DNA of 64,000 nt, taken from positions 124,001 through 188,000 of the forward strand of contig NZ_JASODI010000002.1 in the NCBI RefSeq assembly GCF_030211955.1, given 5' to 3'. Made by a program: the position numbers and the translations under genes. Origin of the DNA: Corynebacterium frankenforstense. GTDB taxonomy: Bacteria; Actinomycetota; Actinomycetes; Mycobacteriales; Mycobacteriaceae. Of this stretch, positions 45,088 through 54,237 are shown piece after piece. Numbering within the stretch: position 1 is the first letter of the stretch; the number at the start of each line of letters is the position of its first letter. Under the pieces are notes generated by a model. The model saw only the letters and a list, made by a program, of their open reading frames with translations. It was not told where the DNA came from and searched no databases.

Positions 45088-45392
45088 GCGCTGAGGACCT
45101 GGACAACTACGAGGCAGAGGTCGAGCTCTCCCTGTACCGGGAGTACCGCGACGTCGTCAGCCAGTTCTCCTACGTCGTGGAGACCGAGCGCCGCTTCTAC
45201 CTGGCCAACGCCGTCGAGCTGATCCCGCACACCAAGGAAGGCGACGTCTACTACGAGGTGCGCATGTCCGACGCCTGGGTGTGGGACATGTACCGCCCGG
45301 CGCGCTTCGTGCGCTACGTCCGCGTGATCACCTACAAGGACGTCAACATCGAGGAGCTCGACAAGCCCGACTTCGTGCTCCCCGAGCAGTAG
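45084..45392 (+). CDS. DUF2469 protein
   Basis: A 102-residue actinobacterial protein ([25 protein letters not shown], then [21 protein letters not shown] and [16 protein letters not shown]). DUF2469 follows rnhB across the actinobacteria, and its role is unknown. The ATG overlaps the rnhB stop by four bases, so translation is coupled. It is acidic and soluble, with no signal sequence. Confidence 0.92.
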   Translation: MSAEDLDNYEAEVELSLYREYRDVVSQFSYVVETERRFYLANAVELIPHTKEGDVYYEVRMSDAWVWDMYRPARFVRYVRVITYKDVNIEELDKPDFVLPEQ

Positions 45393-45418
45393 TCCTCCGC
45401 GGGGACTGACCCGCACCC

Positions 45419-45452
45419 GGACCCGACGCGGCCTGCGCTGCGCCGGGTCCTT
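45419..45452 (+). terminator. Hairpin after DUF2469
   Basis: GGACCCG (45419-45425) pairs with CGGGTCC (45444-45450), extended inward by CGC/GCG across one mismatch, and is followed by TT. It is a moderate terminator for rnhB-DUF2469. Confidence 0.5.
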
Positions 45453-45512
45453 CCGCTGTCCGCGGGTGGTTGTGCGGTGGGGTGGCGTCGGCGCAAGTGG
45501 GCTGTTGCGGGC

Positions 45513-45597
45513 CTGTGGACGCAGCCGAGTTGTCCACAGAATTGCCGACGTCGCGTCGCACCCGCCGCGCGACCCCGTCAGGGTGGTGCGTGGACAA
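45513..45597. promoter_or_regulatory. Cluster of DnaA-box-like sites before yraN
   Basis: TTGTCCACA (45530-45538, plus) is one base from the TTATCCACA consensus. TTGTCCACG (45589-45597, minus) is a second near match. CTGTGGAC (45513-45520) is an inverted partner of GTCCACAG (45532-45539). All lie in the 229-base gap before yraN. The dispersed motif copy AATTGCCGACGTC directly follows the first box. Confidence 0.45.
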
Positions 45598-45621
45598 CGA
45601 CCACAGCTGAACGGGGAGCAG

Positions 45622-46017
45622 ATGATGACCACCAGACCACGACCGAGACCCACGGGACCGCCTGCGCAGGCCGCCCTCGGGCGCCGCGGGGAGGACCACG
45701 CCGCCGCGGCCTACGAGAAGGCCGGCGCGCACGTGCTGGGGCGCAACGTGCGCGAGGGCCGCGACGAGATCGACCTGATCGTCGAGGAACCGGACGGCAC
45801 CGTCGTCTTCGTGGAGGTCAAGACCCGCCGCGGGCACGGCTTCGGCGCGGCGGAGGCCGTCACCGCCGCCAAGCTGCACCGCATGCGCCGTGCCGCGGCC
45901 GCCTGGCTGGGCGACAAGCTCTGGGCCGAGGTGCGCCTGGACGTCGTCGAGGTGGTGGTCGCCGGCGACGGCACCGCTGCGCTGACCTTCTTCAAGGGGG
46001 TCGATGAGGGTGCCTGA
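45622..46017 (+). CDS. yraN: UPF0102 (YraN) nuclease-fold protein
   Basis: A 131-residue member of UPF0102, with the Holliday-junction-resolvase-like restriction endonuclease fold: LGRRGEDHAAAAYEKAG, EGRDEIDLIVEEPDGTVVFVEVKTR (the D...EVK catalytic-type triad is present) and AKLHRMRRAAAAWL. Its substrate in bacteria is not established. The ATG at 45622 follows GGGGAG; the open frame before it spans the gap. It overlaps comM by 14 bases and heads yraN-comM-dprA-xerC. Confidence 0.9.
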   Translation: MMTTRPRPRPTGPPAQAALGRRGEDHAAAAYEKAGAHVLGRNVREGRDEIDLIVEEPDGTVVFVEVKTRRGHGFGAAEAVTAAKLHRMRRAAAAWLGDKLWAEVRLDVVEVVVAGDGTAALTFFKGVDEGA

Positions 46018-47563
46018 GTTGGCCGGGAGACTCGGGCGCACCCGCACGGTCGCCCTCAACGGGGTGGACGCCCACCTGGTCACCGTCGAGGCGGACATCG
46101 GCCCGGGGCTTCCCGGCGTGCACGTCGTCGGGATGGGCGACACCGCCGTGCGCGAGTCGCGCGACCGGATCCGCACCGCGGTGACCAACAGCGGGCTGGA
46201 CTGGCCGCGCACCAAGATCGTCGTCTCGATGTCGCCGGCCGACCTGCCCAAGGCCGGCTCCCAGTTCGACCTGGCCATGGCGCTGGCCATCCTCAGCGGC
46301 GCCGAGCGCGGCCGCGGGGAGCACAGGCTGCACGAGGCGATGGTTATCGGCGAGATCGGACTCGACGGCACCGTGCGCGAGGTGCCCGGCGCGCTGCCGG
46401 CGGCACTGGCGGCCCGCGCCCACGGCCTGGACACGGTGGTGGTGCCGCCGGGCAACGCCGCCGAGGCCTCGGTGCTGGTCTCGGTCGAGGTGCTCGTCGC
46501 CCCGACGCTATCCGCCGCGTGGGACTGGGCGCGCGGTTACGCCGAGCTGCCGCGCGCCGGGCGGCCCGGGGATTCCGGGGGACCGGGTGAGCTGCGCGCC
46601 GGGCAGGCGGCCCGGGTGCCGGACCTCGCCGACGTGGCCGGCCAGCCCGAGGCCCGCCTGGCCCTCGAGGTCGCCGCCGCCGGCGGCCACCACATGATGA
46701 TGGTCGGCCCGCCGGGCTCGGGGAAGTCGATGCTCGCCGAGCGCCTGCCCGGGATCCTGCCGCCCCTCACCGAACGCGAGATGATCGAGGCCACCGTCGT
46801 GCACTCGGTCGCCGCCGCCACCGGTGCCGGACCTGTGACCCGCCCGCCGTTTGTCGCCCCGCACCACACCGTCACCCGCGCGGCACTCCTCGGCGGGGGA
46901 GCCGGCCACCCGCGGCCCGGGGCGGTGAGCCTCGCCCACCGCGGGGTGCTCTTCCTCGACGAGGTCTCCGAGGTTCCGGCCGCCGTGCTCGACGGGCTGC
47001 GCCAGCCGCTGGAGACCGGGGAGGTGCACCTGCTGCGCTCGCGCAGCCGGGTCACCCTGCCCGCAGGCTTCCAGTTGGTGCTCGCCGCCAACCCGTGCCG
47101 CTGCGGGGCCGCCGAGCCCGCCGCCTGCCGCTGCAGCCCCGCCGAGCGGGCCCGTTACCTGAATAACCTCTCCGGGCCGCTGCGTGACCGCCTCGACATC
47201 TTCGTGCGCACTCAGGCCACCGGGACGCTCAGCGCCCCGGCCGGCGAGTCCAGCGCGGCCGTGGCCGAGCGGGTCGCCGCCGCCCGGCAGCGCGCCGACG
47301 CCCGCTGGGCCGGTACGGGCGGGGCGGGCCGACGCGTGCCCGGACCGGTGCTGCGCCGCCGTTTCCCGGCCACCGAGGAGGCCATGGCGCTGCTCGAGGC
47401 CTTCCTCGCCGAGGGCTCGGTCAGCCAACGCGGCGTCGACCGTACCCTGCGGCTGGCTTGGACGCTGGCCGACCTCGAGGAGGTCGCCCGCCCGGGACTC
47501 GACCACGTCCACCGCGCCGTGGCGCTGCACGCCCCGGCCGCCGACCTGCAGGAGGCCGCATGA
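46004..47563 (+). CDS. comM: ComM-like AAA+ ATPase (Mg-chelatase subunit family)
   Basis: A 519-residue YifB/ComM protein. The N-terminal S5-like domain contains IGPGLPGVHVVGMGDTAVRESRDRIR. The AAA+ core has Walker A GPPGSGKSMLAERL and Walker B LFLDEVSEV, followed by LAANPCRCG and a zinc-finger-like cysteine set. ComM of Vibrio is a branch-migrating helicase for natural transformation. It is also present in bacteria not known to be competent. Overlaps with yraN (14 bases) and dprA (ATGA) show a tight operon. Confidence 0.92.
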   Translation: MRVPELAGRLGRTRTVALNGVDAHLVTVEADIGPGLPGVHVVGMGDTAVRESRDRIRTAVTNSGLDWPRTKIVVSMSPADLPKAGSQFDLAMALAILSGAERGRGEHRLHEAMVIGEIGLDGTVREVPGALPAALAARAHGLDTVVVPPGNAAEASVLVSVEVLVAPTLSAAWDWARGYAELPRAGRPGDSGGPGELRAGQAARVPDLADVAGQPEARLALEVAAAGGHHMMMVGPPGSGKSMLAERLPGILPPLTEREMIEATVVHSVAAATGAGPVTRPPFVAPHHTVTRAALLGGGAGHPRPGAVSLAHRGVLFLDEVSEVPAAVLDGLRQPLETGEVHLLRSRSRVTLPAGFQLVLAANPCRCGAAEPAACRCSPAERARYLNNLSGPLRDRLDIFVRTQATGTLSAPAGESSAAVAERVAAARQRADARWAGTGGAGRRVPGPVLRRRFPATEEAMALLEAFLAEGSVSQRGVDRTLRLAWTLADLEEVARPGLDHVHRAVALHAPAADLQEAA

Positions 47564-48723
47564 GCACCGACCCCCACGCCGAGCTACTCGCCTGGGCCTA
47601 TCTCAGCCGCGTGGTCGAGGGTCCCTCACGCGCGCTGCAGTCGCTGCTCGAGGCCGGTTGGAACGCCCGCGACATCGCCGCCGGCGTGCACACCCGCGAT
47701 CCCGCGGTCGGCGGGCTGATCAGGGAGACCGCCGCGCGCCACCGGGAGTGCCACCCGGAGGCCGACCTCGAGGCCGCCGCCGCGGTGGGCGCCCGGCTGA
47801 TCCACCCGGGGCATCCCGACTGGCCGGCCGCCGAGTTGGATGCCGCCTTCGGCTTCGCCGGCCAGCAGGCCGGCGGGCGGGCCGACGCGGTTGCCCCGCA
47901 CGCGCTGTGGGTGCGTGGCGGTTCGCCGGCCGCACTGTGCGCCCAGGCCGTCGCCCTGGTGGGCACCCGGGCGATCTCCCGCTACGGCGCCGAGGTCACC
48001 GGCTCGCTTGCCCGGGGACTGGCCGGCCACCGCTGGACGGTCGTCTCCGGCGGGGCGCTCGGCGTGGACGCCGTGGCCCACACCGCCTGCCTCGACGCCG
48101 GGGGATCCACCGTGGTCGTAGCCGCGTGCGGCATCGACGTCGACTACCCGCGCCGGCATGCCCGCCTCTTCGACCGGGTGACCGAGCACGGTGCGGTGGT
48201 CAGCGAGTACCCGCCCGGGGCCACCCCGCACCGCCACCGTTTCCTGACGCGTAACCGCCTGGTCGCCGCGCTCAGCCTCGGCACCGTGGTCACCGAGGCC
48301 GCCTGGCGCTCCGGCGCGCTGAACACGCTCAGCTGGGCCGAACACCTGGGCCGGGTGTGCATGGCCGTGCCCGGGCCGGTGACCACCGCCGGTTCGGTGG
48401 GCTGCCACGAGCGCATCCGCACCCGCACCGCCGAGCTGGTCACCAGTGCCGACGACGTGCGCGCCCTGGTGGGGCCGGCCGGCACCCCGGACTCGGGCGA
48501 GCAGTACGAGCTCGACTTCGGCCCTGACCCGGTCCAGCGCCTCGACCGCAACCAGCTGCGGGTCTTCGACGCCCTCGAACCGGGCGAGGGACGTAGGGCG
48601 GGGGAGGTCGCCGCGACCGCGGGGCTGCCGCTGCCGCTGACCGTGCACCTGCTCGTCGGGCTCATGCGCGCCGGGCTGGTGCGCCTGGAGGGGGAGCTCT
48701 GGCACCGCGGCCAGCTACCATGA
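47560..48723 (+). CDS. dprA: DNA-processing protein DprA
   Basis: A 387-residue DprA/Smf protein. The Rossmann-like core is VALVGTRAISRYGAEVTGSLARGLAG, VVSGGALGVDAVAHTACLDAGG and TVVVAACGIDVDYPRRHARLFD, followed by SEYPPGATPHRHRFLTRNRLVAALS. The C-terminal 70 residues resemble the winged-helix domain 3. In competent bacteria it loads RecA on incoming single-stranded DNA; no competence machinery is visible here. The ATG overlaps the comM stop, and its own stop overlaps xerC. Confidence 0.93.
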   Translation: MSTDPHAELLAWAYLSRVVEGPSRALQSLLEAGWNARDIAAGVHTRDPAVGGLIRETAARHRECHPEADLEAAAAVGARLIHPGHPDWPAAELDAAFGFAGQQAGGRADAVAPHALWVRGGSPAALCAQAVALVGTRAISRYGAEVTGSLARGLAGHRWTVVSGGALGVDAVAHTACLDAGGSTVVVAACGIDVDYPRRHARLFDRVTEHGAVVSEYPPGATPHRHRFLTRNRLVAALSLGTVVTEAAWRSGALNTLSWAEHLGRVCMAVPGPVTTAGSVGCHERIRTRTAELVTSADDVRALVGPAGTPDSGEQYELDFGPDPVQRLDRNQLRVFDALEPGEGRRAGEVAATAGLPLPLTVHLLVGLMRAGLVRLEGELWHRGQLP

Positions 48724-49655
48724 GCCCCATGGGAGCACACGAGTCACAGATCGAGGCGGCGGCGGGCGACTTCGCCGAGTACCAGGAACTCGTCCTGGGC
48801 CGCTCGCCGGCGACCGTGCGCTCCTACCACTCCGACCTGCTCGACCTGGCGGGTGTGATCCCCACCTTCGCCGAGTTCACCCTGGAGAACCTGCGCGCCT
48901 GGCTCGGCGAGGCCGCCCACCGGGGCCTCGCCCGCTCCACGCTGGCGAGGCGCACCGCCAGCGCGCGGGCCTTCTCCACCTGGGCGGTGCGCCACGGACA
49001 CCTCGAGCGCGACGTCGCCGCGCGCCTGTCGACGCCGGCACCGAAGCGCCACCTGCCGCACGTGCTCAGCGAGAACCAGGCCCGCGAGGTCCTCGACGCC
49101 GGCGACGCCGCCGCGGGGTCCGAGGAGGCCGGGCCCGAGGAGCTCCGCGACGCCGCGATCCTCGAGCTGCTCTACGCCACCGGCATCCGCGTCAGCGAGC
49201 TGACCGGTCTGGACGTCGACGACGTGGACCTGAAATCCGGCACCCTGCGGGTGACCGGTAAGGGGTACAAGCAGCGCACCGCACCCTTCGGCAGGCCGGC
49301 AGCCGCGGCGCTTTCCGCCTGGCTGGACCGCGGCCGCCCGCAGCTCATCCGCCCGGAAAACGCAGGGCGCGCGGCCGACCGGAACGCGGTCTTCCTCGGC
49401 GTGCGCGGCGGGCGGATCACCGACCGGCAGGTCCGCCGCGTGGTCTCCGCGGCCGTCGAGGCCGTCGGCGCCGGCGAGGCCAGCCCGCATGACCTGCGCC
49501 ACTCGGCGGCCACCCACCTGCTCGAAGGAGGCGCGGACCTGCGCGAGGTCCAGGAGCTGCTCGGCCACTCGTCGATGCAGACCACGCAGATCTACACCCA
49601 CGTCTCCACCAACCGCCTCAAGCGCGTCTACCAGCAGGCCCATCCCCGGGCCTGA
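48720..49655 (+). CDS. xerC: Tyrosine recombinase XerC
   Basis: A 311-residue site-specific recombinase that, with XerD, resolves chromosome dimers at dif. The N-terminal SAM-like domain includes RSPATVRSYHSDLLDL. The catalytic domain has Arg in YATGIRVSELTGLDVDDVD, Lys in VTGKGYKQR, HDLRHSAATHLLEGGADLREVQELLGHSS and the nucleophile Tyr in TTQIYTHV. The MSPMG start overlaps the dprA stop (ATGA). The 3' end overlaps the convergent M23 gene by 38 bases. Confidence 0.93.
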   Translation: MSPMGAHESQIEAAAGDFAEYQELVLGRSPATVRSYHSDLLDLAGVIPTFAEFTLENLRAWLGEAAHRGLARSTLARRTASARAFSTWAVRHGHLERDVAARLSTPAPKRHLPHVLSENQAREVLDAGDAAAGSEEAGPEELRDAAILELLYATGIRVSELTGLDVDDVDLKSGTLRVTGKGYKQRTAPFGRPAAAALSAWLDRGRPQLIRPENAGRAADRNAVFLGVRGGRITDRQVRRVVSAAVEAVGAGEASPHDLRHSAATHLLEGGADLREVQELLGHSSMQTTQIYTHVSTNRLKRVYQQAHPRA

Positions 49656-50367
49656 GGGGCTTGAGCCGGATGACGGCGGCCTCGAGAAGCGCCAGCGGGT
49701 CGACGTAGGCGGTCGGCGAGTCGCCGGGACGCGCACCCCAGTGCAGCCCGTCGTGGGCGGCATCGCCGGCGCCCGCATCCGCGTCGCCTAAGGCCTCGCC
49801 GTGCGCCGGAGCCGCGGTGACCAGAACCCCGATGCGCTCGCCGCCGGCGACCTCCTGGCCGCGGCGCACCGCGGCGCGCACCGGCTGATAGGTCGTGCGC
49901 AGCCCGTCGGCGTGGTCGATCGACACCACCGGGGTGCCCGCGACCTGTCCCGCGAAGGCCACCGTGCCGGCCGCGGCCGCGAGCACCGGGGTGCCCGGCG
50001 TGGCCGCCAGGTCCACGCCGCGGTGGCCGGGCAGCCAGTCGTGGGCCGGCGGGTCGAAACCCCGGGTCACCCGCGAGGGCGTGCGCCCTCCCGTCAGCGG
50101 GTCCGTGTAGCGCACGGTGTTCCGCCGGCGCGGCTCGGCGTCGGCGGTCAGACGGTAAGCGTCAGAGGCTTCGGAAGCGTGGGCGGCGGTGCGGGCCACG
50201 GGGCCGGTGGCGGGGGAGTGGCCGGCCGGAGTCGCGGACGAGGCGGCCAGCGCCACCACCGCCACGACCGTGACCGCGGTGCGCAGCGCGCGTCGGGCGG
50301 CGGCCACGCCGGGAAACAGCCGGCGCCGGGCGGCGACGCGTGGGGCGCGTGAGAATGAGTGCTCCAT
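49618..50367 (-). CDS. Secreted M23-type peptidase
   Basis: A 249-residue exported protein with a signal-like hydrophobic segment (residues 27-45) and a lysostaphin-like M23 domain. FDPPAHDWLPGHRGVDLAATPGTPVLAAAAGTVAFAG holds the zinc His and Asp, and the last ligand is in GLHWGAR. The first His of the usual HxH is Gly here, but LHWG forms are normal in small actinobacterial members. It may cut peptidoglycan cross-bridges or activate an amidase. I chose the ATG at 50367, since the in-frame start further up adds a non-signal stretch. It converges with xerC, overlapping 38 bases. Confidence 0.82.
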   Translation of the reverse strand: MEHSFSRAPRVAARRRLFPGVAAARRALRTAVTVVAVVALAASSATPAGHSPATGPVARTAAHASEASDAYRLTADAEPRRRNTVRYTDPLTGGRTPSRVTRGFDPPAHDWLPGHRGVDLAATPGTPVLAAAAGTVAFAGQVAGTPVVSIDHADGLRTTYQPVRAAVRRGQEVAGGERIGVLVTAAPAHGEALGDADAGAGDAAHDGLHWGARPGDSPTAYVDPLALLEAAVIRLKPLRPGDGPAGRRA

Positions 50368-50491
50368 GCCCGCAAGCCAAGCGGGAACCGCCCACGGCGG
50401 CCACCGGGACGTCGTCAATCTGTGGAGACCGGGGCGGATGAAACGGGTGGTACGGGTGTGACCGCCGCCTGTGGATTCCGGCGCGTACCGT

Positions 50492-50520
50492 TTGGCCTGG
50501 GGCGATCCGGCAGGTATTAT
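50492..50520 (+). promoter_or_regulatory. rpsB promoter
   Basis: TTGGCC (50492-50497), a 17-base spacer and TATTAT (50515-50520) form a good promoter. It implies an rpsB leader of about 205 bases (50528-50734). Confidence 0.65.
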
Positions 50521-50734
50521 CGCGCGCAGCAGTGTGCCCTCCGGGCGTGCTGACTACGCTGCGGCACCCGCACGCAGGCTCCGGGAGTCTGCGACCCGAG
50601 GACCCGACACGGTCCCCGACCTTCACCGGTAGGGGCGTTGGGTTTGGGCGCGGAGGTCGCCAGGGCGCAGGACAAAGCCACAAATCCTGTCGCGGAAAGA
50701 CAACCAAAACCCAAAAAGAGAAAGGGAAGAACCC
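50521..50734 (+). promoter_or_regulatory. Long 5' leader of rpsB
   Basis: These 214 bases contain no gene. They are GC-rich with several possible short hairpins and end in an A-rich stretch (AAAGACAACCAAAACCC, then AGAAAGGGAAG) carrying the ribosome site. Long leaders before rpsB often mediate S2 feedback, but I cannot match this one to a known motif. Confidence 0.35.
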
Positions 50735-51571
50735 ATGGCAGTCGTTACCATGCGCGAGCTTCTCGATGCCGGTGTCCACTTCGGCCACCAGACGCGTCGC
50801 TGGAACCCGAAGATGCGCCGTCACATCTTCACCGACCGCAACGGCATCTACATCATCGACCTGCAGCAGACGCTGACCTACATCGACGAGGCCTACGAGT
50901 TCGTCAAGGAGACCGTCGCCCACGGCGGCAACATCCTGTTCGTCGGCACCAAGAAGCAGGCCCAGGAGGCCGTGCAGGAAGAGGCCGAGCGCGTCGGGAT
51001 GCCGTTCGTCAACCACCGCTGGCTCGGTGGCATGCTGACCAACTTCCAGACCGTCTCCAAGCGCCTGCACCGCATGAAGGAGCTGCAGGCCATGGACGCC
51101 GCCGAGGACGGCTACCTCGGCCGCACCAAGAAGGAAGTCCTGATGCTCACCCGCGAGCGCACCAAGCTGGAGCGCGTCCTGGGCGGCATCTCGGACATGA
51201 CCAAGGTGCCCTCCGCCCTGTGGATCGTCGACACCAACAAGGAGCACATCGCCGTCGCCGAGGCGCGCAAGCTCAACATCCCGGTCGTCGCCATCCTCGA
51301 CACCAACTGCGACCCCGACGAGGTCACCTACCCGATCCCGGGCAACGACGACGCGATCCGCTCCGTCAAGCTGCTGACCCACATCGTCGGCGAGGCCGTC
51401 GTCGAGGGCAAGAAGGCCCGCGAGGAGCGTCAGCTCGCCGCCGCCCGTGAGGCCGCCGGCGACACCGACGAGAAGGCCGCCGCCGATGCCGCGGACGCCG
51501 CCAAGGCCGACGAGAAGGCCGCGGAGGCCCCCGCCGAGAATGACGGCGCCGAGGCCAAGCAGGGCGAGTAG
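50735..51571 (+). CDS. rpsB: 30S ribosomal protein S2
   Basis: A 278-residue S2 of the 30S subunit platform. [58 protein letters not shown] and [15 protein letters not shown] are all present. The last 45 residues are an Ala/Asp/Glu/Lys tail typical of actinobacterial S2. It is followed by tsf after 61 bases, the usual rpsB-tsf operon. Confidence 0.97.
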   Translation: MAVVTMRELLDAGVHFGHQTRRWNPKMRRHIFTDRNGIYIIDLQQTLTYIDEAYEFVKETVAHGGNILFVGTKKQAQEAVQEEAERVGMPFVNHRWLGGMLTNFQTVSKRLHRMKELQAMDAAEDGYLGRTKKEVLMLTRERTKLERVLGGISDMTKVPSALWIVDTNKEHIAVAEARKLNIPVVAILDTNCDPDEVTYPIPGNDDAIRSVKLLTHIVGEAVVEGKKAREERQLAAAREAAGDTDEKAAADAADAAKADEKAAEAPAENDGAEAKQGE

Positions 51572-51632
51572 CCCTCGGCTAGCATGGCCACCCGGTAAAC
51601 CCTTTTTCACGAACTAGGAGGATCGCCCGCCA

Positions 51633-52460
51633 ATGGCGAACTACACCGCTGCGGATGTCAAGAAGCTGCGCGAGAAGACCGGCTCCGGGATGCTCGACTG
51701 CAAGAAGGCGCTCGACGAGACCTCGGGCGACTTCGAGAAGGCCGTCGAGATCCTGCGCGTCAAGGGCGCGAAGGACGTGGGCAAGCGCGCCGAGCGCAAC
51801 GCCCTCGAGGGTCTGATCGCCGTCTCCGGCAACACGATGATCGAGGTCAACTCCGAGACCGACTTCGTGGCCAAGAACGCCGAGTTCAAGGAGACCGCGC
51901 AGAAGATCGCCGACGCCGCCGCCGAGGCCAAGGCCAACAGCGCCGAGGAGCTCAACGAGGTCCAGGTCGAGGGCCAGTCCGCCCACGACTACCTCGAGGC
52001 CCTCTCCGCCAAGATCGGCGAGAAGCTGCAGCTGCGCCGTGCCGCCACCGTCGAGGGCGAGCACGTCTCCGTCTACCTGCACCAGCGTTCGGCGGACCTG
52101 CCGCCGGCCGTCGGTGTGCTCGTGACCTACACCGGTGAGGGCGAGGACGCCGAGGCCGGCGCCCACGCCGCCGCCATGCAGGTCGCCGCTCTCAAGGCGA
52201 AGTACCTCACCCGCGAGGACGTCCCCGCCGACGTCATCGAGAAGGAGCGCGGCATCGCCGAGAAGATCACCCGCGAGGAGGGCAAGCCCGAGAAGGCGAT
52301 CCCGAAGATCGTGGAGGGTCGTCTCAACGGCTTCTACAAGGACGTCGTGCTGCTGGACCAGCCGTCCGTGGCCGACAACAAGAAGACCGTCAAGCAGGTC
52401 GCCGACGAGGCCGGCGTGACCCTCACCGGGTTCGCCCGCTTCGAGGTCGGCCAGGAGTAA
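51633..52460 (+). CDS. tsf: Elongation factor Ts
   Basis: A 275-residue EF-Ts, the nucleotide exchange factor of EF-Tu. [25 protein letters not shown], the core TDFVAKN and the C-terminal [22 protein letters not shown] identify it. A strong ribosome site (AGGAGG, 51616-51621) precedes the ATG. It is probably cotranscribed with rpsB. Confidence 0.97.
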   Translation: MANYTAADVKKLREKTGSGMLDCKKALDETSGDFEKAVEILRVKGAKDVGKRAERNALEGLIAVSGNTMIEVNSETDFVAKNAEFKETAQKIADAAAEAKANSAEELNEVQVEGQSAHDYLEALSAKIGEKLQLRRAATVEGEHVSVYLHQRSADLPPAVGVLVTYTGEGEDAEAGAHAAAMQVAALKAKYLTREDVPADVIEKERGIAEKITREEGKPEKAIPKIVEGRLNGFYKDVVLLDQPSVADNKKTVKQVADEAGVTLTGFARFEVGQE

Positions 52461-52480
52461 CTCCGGCCCGACCGCTTTTT

Positions 52481-52498
52481 CCGGGGAACACTCCCCGG
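52481..52498 (+). terminator. Hairpin after tsf
   Basis: CCGGGGA (52481-52487) pairs with TCCCCGG (52492-52498) around ACAC. T-runs lie before rather than after the stem, so termination efficiency is uncertain. Confidence 0.5.
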
Positions 52499-52526
52499 GC
52501 AATGCAGACGCGGCGGTGGTGTGTGT

Positions 52527-52544
52527 CATAGGGTGCGCCCTATG
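52527..52544 (+). promoter_or_regulatory. Palindrome overlapping the start of a small gene
   Basis: CATAGGGTGCGCCCTATG is a 7-bp perfect inverted repeat around TGCG. Its right half ends in the ATG of the small gene. It could be an operator or an mRNA hairpin that hides the start codon. Confidence 0.45.
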
Positions 52545-52778
52545 TCCGCCACCGCCGCGTCTTCAATTTCCGACGCCCCCGCAGCGCCGACGGGGCCTGC
52601 GTCCCTGTCCGCCGTCGCCGACTGGTGCCACGCCGTCAAAGCGGACCAGTCGAAGCTGCGCGAGGACCTCGTCCACCCGACCCCGGAGGGGGCCGCGGCC
52701 TCCTCGCACGCGGTGCGCGACGCCCTGGAGCACCGGCGTGCGGGCGACCGCACGGTGCCCGGGGTCAGCGGGGTCTGA
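52542..52778 (+). CDS. Small hypothetical protein
   Basis: A 78-residue frame (MSATAASSISDAPAAPTGPAS then LSAVADWCHAVKADQSKLREDLVHPTPEGA). Codon use fits the neighbours and the position between tsf and pyrH is free of other genes, but no family is recognised. An N-terminal disordered part is followed by a likely helix. A copy of the dispersed motif (AATTTCCGACGCC) lies within its first codons. Translation could begin directly at the end of the palindrome. The gene could be spurious. Confidence 0.45.
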   Translation: MSATAASSISDAPAAPTGPASLSAVADWCHAVKADQSKLREDLVHPTPEGAAASSHAVRDALEHRRAGDRTVPGVSGV

Positions 52779-52818
52779 CGCGGCCGGGGCGGCACTCGGG
52801 GCACGGGCACCGGCGCGG

Positions 52819-52824
52819 TAGGAT
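52819..52824 (+). promoter_or_regulatory. -10 element of pyrH
   Basis: TAGGAT lies 59 bases before the pyrH GTG. No clear -35 is seen in the GC-rich sequence upstream. Confidence 0.4.
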
Positions 52825-52883
52825 GTCCGCGAGGCGCAGACCGCCCGGCAGTGACCGACCACCAGGCAAATAAGGAGCCGACA

Positions 52884-53621
52884 GTGACCCTCTCGGAGGA
52901 GACGACCCGCCAGCGCACCGGATACAAGCGGGTGATGCTCAAACTGGGCGGTGAGATGTTCGGCGGCGGACAGGTCGGCATCGACCCCGACGTCGTCGAG
53001 AACGTCGCCCGGCAGATCGCCGAGATCGCCAACGCCGGCACCGAGGTCGCCGTCGTCATCGGCGGCGGCAACTTCTTCCGCGGCGCCCAGCTGCAGCAGC
53101 GTGGCATGGACCGCGCCCGCTCCGACTACATGGGCATGCTCGGCACCGTGATGAACTGCCTGGCTCTGCAGGACTTCCTGCTCCAGGAGGGCGTCGAGTG
53201 CCGCGTGCAGACCGCCATCAACATGGCACAGATCGCCGAGCCCTACCTGCCGCTGCGTGCCTCCCGCCACCTGGAGAAGGGCCGCGTGGTCATCTTCGGC
53301 GCCGGCATGGGCATGCCGTACTTCTCCACCGACACCACCGCCGCCCAGCGTGCCCTCGAGATCGGCTGCGAGGTGCTGCTGATGGCCAAGGCCGTCGACG
53401 GCGTCTACTCCGCCGACCCGCGCGTGGACTCGAACGCCGAGCTCTTCGACGAGATCACCCCGCGCGAGGTCATCGAGCGCGGCCTGAAGGTCGCCGACGC
53501 CACCGCGTTCAGCCTGTGCATGGACAACAACATGCCGATCCTGGTGTTCAACCTGCTCACCGAGGGCAACATCGCGCGCGCCGTCAGCGGCGAGCGCATC
53601 GGGACCCTGGTGCAGTCCTGA
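52884..53621 (+). CDS. pyrH: Uridylate kinase
   Basis: A 245-residue UMP kinase of the amino-acid-kinase fold that makes UDP for RNA and cell-wall precursors. [74 protein letters not shown] and the end GERIGTLV are conserved. I chose the GTG at 52884 because AAGGAG (52872-52877) is ideally spaced; the upstream in-frame GTG at 52851 has none. It is followed by frr. Confidence 0.95.
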   Translation: MTLSEETTRQRTGYKRVMLKLGGEMFGGGQVGIDPDVVENVARQIAEIANAGTEVAVVIGGGNFFRGAQLQQRGMDRARSDYMGMLGTVMNCLALQDFLLQEGVECRVQTAINMAQIAEPYLPLRASRHLEKGRVVIFGAGMGMPYFSTDTTAAQRALEIGCEVLLMAKAVDGVYSADPRVDSNAELFDEITPREVIERGLKVADATAFSLCMDNNMPILVFNLLTEGNIARAVSGERIGTLVQS

Positions 53622-53679
53622 TAGATTTGTCCTGTACGCGAAAACCCTCCGAACCGAGACGTAAGGACCTGATTTTCCG

Positions 53680-54237
53680 ATGATCGACGACATTCTGCTG
53701 GACTCCGAGGAGCGCATGGAGGCCACGGTCGAGCACACCCGCGAGGACCTGACCACCATCCGTACCGGCCGCGCGAACCCCTCGATGTTCAACGGGGTCA
53801 TCGCCGAGTACTACGGGGTGCCGACGCCGATCACCCAGATGTCCACCATCTCGGTGCCGGAGCCGCGCATGCTGCTGATCAAGCCCTACGAGCCCTCCGT
53901 GATGGAGGAGATCGAGAAGGCCATCCGCAACTCCGACCTCGGCGTGAACCCGACCAACGACGGCCAGGTGCTGCGCGTGACCGTGCCGCAGCTGACCGAG
54001 GAGCGCCGCCGCGACATGGTCAAGGTGGCCAAGTCCAAGGGCGAGGACGGCAAGATCGCCATCCGCAACATCCGCCGCAAGGGCATGGAGCAGCTCAAGA
54101 AGCTGCAGAAGGACGGCGACGCAGGCGAGGACGAGGTTCAGGCCGCCGAGAAGGAGCTCGACAAGCTCACCCACACCCAGGTGGGCAAGATCGACGAGCT
54201 CGTCGAGGCCAAGGAAGGCGAGCTGATGGAGGTCTAG
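53680..54237 (+). CDS. frr: Ribosome recycling factor
   Basis: A 185-residue RRF that splits post-termination ribosomes with [45 protein letters not shown] and [28 protein letters not shown] are diagnostic. AAGGA lies 12 bases before the ATG. It forms pyrH-frr-cdsA, the usual order. Confidence 0.97.
   Translation: MIDDILLDSEERMEATVEHTREDLTTIRTGRANPSMFNGVIAEYYGVPTPITQMSTISVPEPRMLLIKPYEPSVMEEIEKAIRNSDLGVNPTNDGQVLRVTVPQLTEERRRDMVKVAKSKGEDGKIAIRNIRRKGMEQLKKLQKDGDAGEDEVQAAEKELDKLTHTQVGKIDELVEAKEGELMEV

Noticed and set aside
49618..49655. 38-base overlap of xerC and the M23 gene as an annotation error
   Set aside because: Both C-termini are supported by continuous coding frames and plausible domain ends; convergent overlaps of this size are common in compact genomes.
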